From Gemmatimonadota bacterium (GTDB lineage Bacteria; Gemmatimonadota; Gemmatimonadetes; Palauibacterales; Palauibacteraceae), in NCBI GenBank assembly GCA_023554435.1, contig JAMJQV010000214.1, positions 1 to 18,206 on the forward strand: a DNA stretch of 18,206 nucleotides, written 5' to 3'. Both the position numbers and the translations under genes were made by a program. This document shows positions 8,361 to 13,847 of this stretch, piece by piece. Below the pieces are notes generated by a model. It did not search any database and was not told where the DNA came from. It was given only the letters and a program-made list of their open reading frames with translations. The stretch's first letter is position 1, and every line of letters starts with the position of its first letter.

Positions 8361-8374
8361 GCGCCGGGCTCAGC
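8356..8374. terminator. Small hairpin spanning two convergent stop codons
   Basis: GCTGAGC (8356-8362) pairs with GCTCAGC (8368-8374) around a 5-nt loop. The kefC stop codon lies in one arm and the photolyase stop codon in the other; the two genes end only 9 nt apart. There is no T-run, so the assignment as a bidirectional terminator rests on position and symmetry only. Confidence 0.35.
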
Positions 8375-10034
8375 CGCTCGACACCGGCCGGTCGGCGGGC
8401 CGCAAACGCCGGCCGCCCTGAAGCTCGGCCTTCGCCCACTCGGTCACCACGCGGTCCTTCTTCCGCTGGTCTTCTCCCCGCTTTCGCATCGAGGCCAGCG
8501 GAAGGTGCATGCGCGGGTTGTCGCGCAGCCGGTCTTCGTTGCGCTCCAGGAATGCCCAGTAGAAAGACGTGATGGGGCAATCGTCGCGCGGGTCGAACGC
8601 GCACCCCGAGCAGTAGTCGCTCATCCGGTTGATGTACGCGGCACCCGATACGTAGGGCTTGGTGGTCATCAGATCTCCGGCACCGAACGTACCCATGCCG
8701 AGGACGTTCGGCTCGACCACCCAGTCGAACGCATCCGTATACATGACCCAGAACCAATCGGTGAGCTCGCGCGGGGAAACGGCGATCAGAGTGGCCAGGT
8801 TCGAGAGCACCATGAGCCGGGTGATGTGGTGAGAGTAGCCGGTCTCGAGGACCGAGCAGACCACCGAGTCGAGGCAATGAAGCCCGGACGTTGTCCCCCA
8901 GAATGCCGGGGGTAGAGGCTCCTCTGCCCGGAGCACGGAGGGGGCCGCCGGAGCGTCCGTGGCCCTGTCATCGGCGGAATCGGACCCTGGCAGGTCGCGG
9001 AAGCCGTCGGTCCGCACGTGTACGTGCCGCATGAACTCGCGCCACCCCAGAACCTGCCGCACGAAACCCTCACGGCTCGCCAGCGGCGCGTTCGAAGCCG
9101 CTACGTCCGCCACGACCCGTCGGGGAAGCAGCCGGTGCACGTGGAGCAGGAACGATATCCGCGTGTGGAACAGGTCCCTCGCCTGCAGGGACATGGCATC
9201 TTCGAAAGGTCCGAACCACGGGAGGCACTCGCGCAGGGCCCGGGCCCACAGCATTTCCGCATCCGATCTAGTCGCCGGCAACGCGGCCGGCCTCAACGAC
9301 CCGGGGTGGGATGCGAAGCGCGACTCCACGAACTCGGCGACCTCCGCCTTCACTGGGTCCACGGGAAACTGCAGCGCCTCTGGCGCCTCGGGCTCACCCC
9401 GCCACGGCCGACGGTTCTCCACGTCGTGGCTGTACTTCCCGCCCTCGGGACGCCCATCGGCCATCAGCAAGCCGGTCTCACGGCGCACGTGCCGGTAGAA
9501 GGCGTCCATGCGCCACGGAGGGTGGGGCTTCTGGCTCGCCTCGAAGTCCTCCGACGAGGTTATCCAGCCTTCGTGCGGCTCCACGGTGAGCAGGCTGTCG
9601 GCCACCAGGGAAGCCAAATCAGCGCGCAGCTCCCGTTCCGCCGGCTCCATCAAGGACAGCGGCCCCATTTCGCGGGCCTCCTCGCGAAGCGCCACCGAGT
9701 AGGGCGACCTGGTTGCCCGATACCGCACGGCTACCCCCCGCGCAGCTTGCTCGAGGGCGAAGTGTCTCTGGTTGGCGAGGATCAGGGCGAGCTTCTGCTT
9801 GTGGTAGGGCCGTCGGGCCGGCTTCCAGGCGCTCTCCACCAGGACAACGCCGGCGTCCGAGGGGTCAAGGCGAGACAGAGGCCCGATCTCGTCGGTCAGC
9901 TGATCATAGGAGACGTAGACCCAGGTTCGGCCTGCCGGATCGCTGGCCCGCCGGCTCAGTTCCCGTCGAAATGCACCGCCCTCGGACACGCGGAATCGAA
10001 CCGGGCCGTCAGGAAGAGCGGACCAGGGCGGCAA
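8370..10034 (-). CDS. phrB: Iron-sulfur bacterial photolyase/cryptochrome (FeS-BCP, (6-4) photolyase type)
   Basis: A 554-aa member of the FeS-BCP/CryPro group (Agrobacterium PhrB, Rhodobacter CryB), which repairs UV (6-4) photoproducts using FAD, a lumazine antenna and a [4Fe-4S] cluster. An N-terminal Rossmann-like antenna region (about 37-170) is followed by an all-helical FAD region. The four expected cluster cysteines are present: C387 (LHCLDS), C475 and C478 (YCSGC) and C486 (DDCPITSFYW). The His-His-x-x-Arg active-site motif is at 402-406 (SHHITRL). The gap between C478 and C486 is only 8 residues, shorter than the 13 I recall for PhrB. The start is TTG 10034, overlapping the preceding small gene by 26 nt. 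The first 36 residues precede the usual domain start, so GTG at residue 16 or another internal start is possible. It is the last gene of a three-gene operon. Confidence 0.92.
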   Translation of the reverse strand: MPPWSALPDGPVRFRVSEGGAFRRELSRRASDPAGRTWVYVSYDQLTDEIGPLSRLDPSDAGVVLVESAWKPARRPYHKQKLALILANQRHFALEQAARGVAVRYRATRSPYSVALREEAREMGPLSLMEPAERELRADLASLVADSLLTVEPHEGWITSSEDFEASQKPHPPWRMDAFYRHVRRETGLLMADGRPEGGKYSHDVENRRPWRGEPEAPEALQFPVDPVKAEVAEFVESRFASHPGSLRPAALPATRSDAEMLWARALRECLPWFGPFEDAMSLQARDLFHTRISFLLHVHRLLPRRVVADVAASNAPLASREGFVRQVLGWREFMRHVHVRTDGFRDLPGSDSADDRATDAPAAPSVLRAEEPLPPAFWGTTSGLHCLDSVVCSVLETGYSHHITRLMVLSNLATLIAVSPRELTDWFWVMYTDAFDWVVEPNVLGMGTFGAGDLMTTKPYVSGAAYINRMSDYCSGCAFDPRDDCPITSFYWAFLERNEDRLRDNPRMHLPLASMRKRGEDQRKKDRVVTEWAKAELQGGRRLRPADRPVSSG

Positions 10035-10377
10035 GGAGCCGACCGATCCGAATGTTCACTCCTGGCAGAGCGAGAACGCGCGCAACCCAACCCATGTCGG
10101 AACGACCCATGCGCGCGACCTCTGTACCGTGTATTTGAAAGCTCAGCTCCACATCCGCGGCGCGTAGCAGGCGGTCGAGCTGAGTGAATAGTTCGTACCG
10201 CTCAGATCGCGAGCGGCGCCGCAGGGAGGTCGCCACGTCTCTGTAGGCATGCCAGCTGCCTCCCGAGATCCCAATGGATCGCCCGGCGCCCTTCAGAGTC
10301 AGCCGGCCGGCGGGTGCTGCGACAACGACGTCGGCAAACACGTCCACCGACCGGCTCGAAGGGGTTGTAGGATTCAC
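10009..10377 (-). CDS. Small conserved-looking protein of unknown function (122 aa)
   Basis: The product is not recognised. The frame is open back to 10665, but only the part from GTG 10377 looks protein-like. That GTG overlaps the stop codon of the preceding 64-aa gene (GTGA, a 4-nt overlap), the hallmark of translational coupling, and the end overlaps the photolyase start by 26 nt. Visible features are a strand-rich start (VDVFADVVVAAPAGRLTLKG), a basic middle (SLRRRSRSERYELFTQLDRLLRAAD) likely to form a helix, and a C-terminal part (VELSFQIHGTEVARMG, then WVARVLALPGVNIRIGRLL). The latter resembles the short unknown proteins with a 'VxVRVxGRxVARxG ... LARLLGL' pattern that I recall from high-GC bacteria; this memory is not verified. 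No signal peptide, cysteine motif or membrane helix is seen. Confidence 0.7.
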   Translation of the reverse strand: MNPTTPSSRSVDVFADVVVAAPAGRLTLKGAGRSIGISGGSWHAYRDVATSLRRRSRSERYELFTQLDRLLRAADVELSFQIHGTEVARMGRSDMGWVARVLALPGVNIRIGRLLAALVRSS

Positions 10378-10568
10378 TTGCCGTCCCGGGTGCGGATGCG
10401 GATTGTGCCATTCACAGTCCACTTGGTGTAGGTCGCGTCGGCGCCTACGCGGCTCGGGACGTCGACATTCAAGTCGGCCAACTCGTAGGTGATCTCGGCA
10501 CCCCGACCGGTGAGACGGTCGTAGAGGCCAACGGCCAGGTCGGGCCAGGTCTGCGTATCGTTCGACAT
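10374..10568 (-). CDS. Small protein of unknown function (64 aa), first gene of the photolyase operon
   Basis: A 64-aa acidic-to-neutral protein opening with TWPDLAVGLYDRLTGRGAE and followed by strand-like segments ITYELADLNVDVPS and KWTVNGTIRIRTRDGK. The pattern (one helix then a beta hairpin or sheet) suggests a compact alpha+beta fold. I recall similar short orphan proteins from varied bacteria but know no function. Translation evidence is strong: the ATG at 10568 is preceded, 6 nt away, by a consensus GAGGAGG (complement of 10575-10581). It ends with a 4-nt GTGA overlap with the 122-aa gene. It is the promoter-proximal gene of the operon that ends with the photolyase. The repeat array lies 49 nt or more upstream of its start codon. 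Confidence 0.8.
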   Translation of the reverse strand: MSNDTQTWPDLAVGLYDRLTGRGAEITYELADLNVDVPSRVGADATYTKWTVNGTIRIRTRDGK

Positions 10569-10616
10569 CGGGTTCCTCCTCGGGTTTCTTGTTGAGTGCG
10601 GACTGAAATCTCCGCT

Positions 10617-10665
10617 TTGTCCAATCTATGTCCAAGAAGTTGGATGATTTGTCCAGCTTTGTCAA
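10617..10665 (-). promoter_or_regulatory. Phased direct-repeat operator and promoter of the small-gene/photolyase operon
   Basis: Four direct copies of a TTGTCCA-like word occur on the plus strand: TTGTCCA at 10617, ATGTCCA at 10628, TTGTCCA at 10649 and TTGTCAA at 10659. The intervals are 11, 21 and 10 bp, so all copies lie on the same helical face, with one missing or degenerate position near 10639. Read in the direction of the operon they are TGGACAA-type words. The distal one contains a perfect -35 hexamer, TTGACA (complement of 10660-10665). Tandem 10-11-bp repeats overlapping a -35 box are known for MerR-type B12-dependent light regulators (CarH/LitR; core TGTACA). The word here differs, so that assignment is inference. 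I could not place a convincing -10 box. Confidence 0.55.
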
Positions 10666-10828
10666 GGGGTATATCTAGACAAGACATGCCGCACGGGTTC
10701 CCGGGGTAAACTCTCGGGACGACCGCAAGCCGACTCGACACGCGTCAAACGCCGTGGTTTCAGGCCCGTATCGGTCGACGTTGCATGCGCTGCTAGATTG
10801 TGGTGAAGGAACGAAGACCCGATAACCC

Positions 10829-11860
10829 TTGCCGGTGAATCCGTTGGCATCAAATACCGCGCCCGTCATCGTCGTTGTTGGAGCCGGGATCGCTGGTCTC
10901 TCAGCGGCGGTCCGTCTGCGTCAGCTCGGCCTGCGGGTCCAGGTGATGGAGAAGAGCCGAGGATTCGGCGGGCGGAGCGCCACGCGCAGGATTGGCCGCC
11001 TCGGATTCGACCACGGTGCTCAATACCTGACGGTACGTGAATCCGCTCTCGCGGACGCACTGGTTCCGCTCATTCAGCGAGGCATCGTGGCGCCCTGGGA
11101 GCCGCGCATCGTTCATCTGGGCTCCAACGGCAGGCGAACTCCGGATAAGGAAGCCAAGCGGTTCGTCGGCGTTCCGGGAATGAGCATGCTCGGCCGCGGC
11201 CTCAAGGGGCAGTCCACTGTCACGCTGGGCACCGAGATCACGAGTTTGGGTCTCCGATCCGATGGAACCTGGACCCTGTTCGACCAGCACGGCGCTGGAT
11301 ACGGTCCGTTTGCCGGTGTCATCATCACATGCCCGGCGCCCCAGGCCGCGGATCTTCTGGCGAGCGCTTCTTCGAAGTTGGCGAGGGCATGCGGGGAGGT
11401 CGAGATGCTCCCATGCTGGGCAACGATGGTCGCCTTCGACTCTCCACTGCGACTCGACTTCGATGCGGCCTTCGTGGACGATGAGGTGCTCGCATGGGTC
11501 GCAAACGAGTCCACCAAGCCGGGGCGTACCGTGCAACCGGAGTGCTGGACGCTGCACGCCGCCCCGGCGTGGTCACGGGATCGCCTCGAGGACGATGCCG
11601 ATCTGATCGCGCGCGAAATGCAGCAGCGCTTTCTCCAGATTGCCGGTGCTACGTCCGCTAAGCCGGGCACATGCATCGCCCACCGCTGGCGGTTCGCCCG
11701 CTCGGCGGAGCCACGGGCGCACGTTGACTTGCTCGACCCGGTCGGCCGGGTGGGAGTGGCCGGCGACTGGACCCAAGGTGATCGCCTGGAGGCTGCGTTC
11801 ATGAGTGGCCTTCGAATGGCCGAGGAGCTGGCCAGCCTCGTAGATTGTGCGGACCGTTGA
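10829..11860 (+). CDS. Renalase-like NAD/FAD-dependent oxidoreductase (COG3380 type)
   Basis: A 343-aa FAD protein. The N-terminal GAGIAG dinucleotide motif (residues 18-23) is followed by an acidic strand end (VMEKSRGFGGRSATRR), where the FGGRSATRR element is typical of the renalase-like COG3380 group. The C-terminal FAD motif GRVGVAGDWTQGDRLEAAFMSG is intact. The substrate is unknown; eukaryotic renalase oxidises abnormal NAD(P)H isomers, but that activity cannot be assumed here. Genes of this group are often found near photolyases. It diverges from the photolyase operon across a 260-bp spacer. An in-frame TAA at 10823 limits the start to TTG 10829 or GTG 10835, and neither has a well-placed Shine-Dalgarno. 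The superoxide dismutase gene follows 47 nt downstream on the same strand. Confidence 0.85.
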   Translation: MPVNPLASNTAPVIVVVGAGIAGLSAAVRLRQLGLRVQVMEKSRGFGGRSATRRIGRLGFDHGAQYLTVRESALADALVPLIQRGIVAPWEPRIVHLGSNGRRTPDKEAKRFVGVPGMSMLGRGLKGQSTVTLGTEITSLGLRSDGTWTLFDQHGAGYGPFAGVIITCPAPQAADLLASASSKLARACGEVEMLPCWATMVAFDSPLRLDFDAAFVDDEVLAWVANESTKPGRTVQPECWTLHAAPAWSRDRLEDDADLIAREMQQRFLQIAGATSAKPGTCIAHRWRFARSAEPRAHVDLLDPVGRVGVAGDWTQGDRLEAAFMSGLRMAEELASLVDCADR

Positions 11861-11907
11861 CGATGCCGCGTTCCGCGCTGGACCCATTACTCGAACGGAG
11901 ACAGGAC

Positions 11908-12504
11908 TTGGCGAATCGAACCCGAGCGTGCGTGAATGTCCGTTTGCCGATCCTCGTCGGCGGGCTGTTCTTCGTTGCGGCGTGTGCCTCGCCCCCGGTG
12001 AGCGAAACGACAGGGGTGGGGGCCAGGGCAGAGATCAGGGGCTGCGGCGACTCGGACGTCACGGGCCAGGCGACTTTGCGTGAGCGCCCTTCGGAGGAAG
12101 GCGTGAAACTGGTCGACATCTCCATCGAGGTGAGAGGCCTGTCCGACGGAAAGCACGCCGTGCACGTGCACGAGACGGGCCAATGCGAGCCGTGCTCAGC
12201 CGCCGGAGGTCACCATGACCCGGGTCCGTTTGGAAAGTCGACCCCCGATGCGCCGGATTACAATCACCCGTTCCACGGCGGGGATCTTGTCAACATCGAA
12301 GTTGTCGATGGCTATGGCATGCTGGAGACGACCAGCAGTCGGATCGCGCTGTCTTCGGGAAGGCTGAGTGTGTTCGACGAAGACGGCAGTGCTATCATCA
12401 TTCACACCAACCCCGACGCCTACTGCGACCAGGAAGACGAGCTCACGCCGGGCTGCGCCGGGGGCAGCCGGGACGCCTGCGGCGTGATCGTGCTCGAGAA
12501 CTGA
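11908..12504 (+). CDS. sodC: Cu/Zn superoxide dismutase family lipoprotein
   Basis: A 198-aa secreted SodC-like protein that would remove superoxide in the cell envelope. A type II signal peptide (basic start, then LPILVGGLFFVAAC) places the lipidated Cys at residue 26. The copper ligands are visible: H86 and H88 (HVHE), H102 (AGGHHDP) and a later His in IIIHTNPD. The zinc side keeps H123 and D126 (FHGGD), but the usual third zinc His, nine residues before H123, is absent; H120 may stand in. The conserved Cys pair (C96 and the Cys of ACGV) and the active-site Arg (GGSRDACG) are present, and extra cysteines (C93, the Cys of AYCDQ and of PGCAGG) suggest a second disulfide. I chose TTG 11908 because CGGAG stands 7 nt upstream. 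The open frame reaches back to 11845, overlapping the previous gene. It could be co-transcribed with the FAD gene upstream. Confidence 0.88.
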   Translation: MANRTRACVNVRLPILVGGLFFVAACASPPVSETTGVGARAEIRGCGDSDVTGQATLRERPSEEGVKLVDISIEVRGLSDGKHAVHVHETGQCEPCSAAGGHHDPGPFGKSTPDAPDYNHPFHGGDLVNIEVVDGYGMLETTSSRIALSSGRLSVFDEDGSAIIIHTNPDAYCDQEDELTPGCAGGSRDACGVIVLEN

Positions 12505-12522
12505 TCCGCGCGCTCCATCGGT

Positions 12523-13779
12523 TCAGGCCGCGGTCAGTCTGGCTCTGACCGCGCCAGCGACCTCCAGGCCGGACACGATCGCCCCCTCAATCGAGCCATG
12601 ACGGCGGTGATCACCAGCGACGAACAAGCCGGCATCGGTACAGAGAGGCCGGGCCCGAACGCCCCCAGCCCGGGGTGATTGGTCGGGCAGCCCGACCGGA
12701 ATGCGGTAGGCTGCGATCTCTTCCCACCCGTCCACCGCTGGCCCGAACCACTCGCGAAGTTGCGAACGGGCTTCCGCACGTACTTCGGGTCGCTCGATCG
12801 CCCCGCCCAGTATCGTCGCGGAGAGGAGCTCCTGGCCCGGAGGGGCGTACGTGGGCGAAACCCGGCTCATCGCAGTGAAGTTCATGACCGGTCCCCTGCC
12901 CTCGCCGTTGAGGATCAGGATTCCCTCTTCCACGGGGGGCTCTTCCGCCGCGTAGTAGAGGCAGAGAGCCGGGCGGTACGCGGGAACATCCTGCAGATTG
13001 GCCAGCCGCCGCGCGGCCGGGCCGTCCGTGGCGAGCACGACCGCCCGGGCTGATAAGGGCTCGCCGCCCGACAGCGTCACGCGTGTGCTGCTTACCGACT
13101 CCACGGGCGAGTTTGGCACCAGGGAGCCGGCACGCAGATCTGCCGCCAGCTGTCCGCTCAGCGCCCCCATGCCCCGGGCCGGCACGGCGACCCTTGCCTC
13201 GCCGAACATCCGGAACACGAATTCGAACATGCGGCTCGATGTCTCGAGCGATGGATCGAGAAACACCCCACCGAGAAACGGCCGGAAGAAGGTGTCGATC
13301 ATCCGGTCCGTGAATCCCCGCCCAGCGAGGTACGAGAGGGTGGACGTCTCCGGCCGCTCGAACAACTCGGCCAGCGACCCGCGCCGCACCCGGAGCGCGA
13401 GCTGCGCCACGCGGCGCTTGTCGCCCCATGAGCCGATGGGTGCCCTGAGGGTCGCGAGAGCTGCGCCCGGGCGACGGAAGGGGTCGGACACGCGGTGGAA
13501 AGCCCCGCCCGTCCGCACGAGGGCCCCAGGCTCGAACGGTCTGAGATCGAGTCTCCCAAAATCGAGCTCCGCTCGGGTCACGGGGTAGGCGGTGAGCAAG
13601 ACCTGGAAGCCGCGGTCCAGTAGGAAGCCATCGGCGTTGTCCGTGCGAACGCGGCCACCCGGACCGTCACTTGCCTCCACCACGAGCACCTGTAGACCCG
13701 AGCGCTGCAGGCGCCGGGCACACGCGAGACCGGCCAGGCCTGCACCAACTACGATGACATCGGCGTCGTATGCGCTCAT
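12523..13779 (-). CDS. FAD-dependent oxidoreductase of the amine oxidase/phytoene desaturase-like superfamily
   Basis: A 418-aa flavoprotein. It starts with the FAD/NAD-binding motif GAGLAG near residue 12, then LVVEASDGPGGRVRTD, and carries the C-terminal FAD motif GLFVAGDHRRHGSIEGAIVSG, both classical for flavin amine oxidases, protoporphyrinogen oxidase and carotenoid desaturases. The central region (RMIDTFFRPFLGGVFLDPSLE) is typical of the desaturase-like bacterial subgroup, whose substrates are mostly unknown. It has no signal peptide and no cluster of carotenoid genes around it. The ATG at 13779 follows GGGGGT. The gene converges on sodC with an 18-nt gap and lies 68 nt downstream of the S9 peptidase gene on the same strand, so co-transcription is possible. 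Confidence 0.87.
   Translation of the reverse strand: MSAYDADVIVVGAGLAGLACARRLQRSGLQVLVVEASDGPGGRVRTDNADGFLLDRGFQVLLTAYPVTRAELDFGRLDLRPFEPGALVRTGGAFHRVSDPFRRPGAALATLRAPIGSWGDKRRVAQLALRVRRGSLAELFERPETSTLSYLAGRGFTDRMIDTFFRPFLGGVFLDPSLETSSRMFEFVFRMFGEARVAVPARGMGALSGQLAADLRAGSLVPNSPVESVSSTRVTLSGGEPLSARAVVLATDGPAARRLANLQDVPAYRPALCLYYAAEEPPVEEGILILNGEGRGPVMNFTAMSRVSPTYAPPGQELLSATILGGAIERPEVRAEARSQLREWFGPAVDGWEEIAAYRIPVGLPDQSPRAGGVRARPLCTDAGLFVAGDHRRHGSIEGAIVSGLEVAGAVRARLTAA
12529..12553 (+). terminator. Hairpin just after sodC, inside the 3' end of the convergent FAD gene
   Basis: A perfect 9-bp stem (CGCGGTCAG at 12529-12537 with CTGACCGCG at 12545-12553) closes a 7-nt loop, starting 25 nt after the sodC stop. 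It overlaps the last codons of the convergent FAD gene. No T-tract follows, so it is a candidate terminator or 3'-end stabiliser only. Confidence 0.4.
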
Positions 13780-13847
13780 CGGTCTACCCCCGAGTTTCTA
13801 ACGATGACAGGGCGCTCACCTCCTCGGGCAGGATCGTTCAGCAGTGC

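Noticed and set aside
6701..8572. 623-aa plus-strand open frame overlapping the kefC-like gene
   Set aside because: It is another reading frame of kefC, extremely Arg/Ala/Gly-rich, and runs past the kefC stop without any recognisable motif.
10378..10665. N-terminal extension of the 122-aa protein to an ATG at 10665
   Set aside because: This stretch overlaps the 64-aa gene in another frame, overlaps the putative promoter repeats, and is Arg/Pro/His-rich. The GTGA overlap gives a better start.
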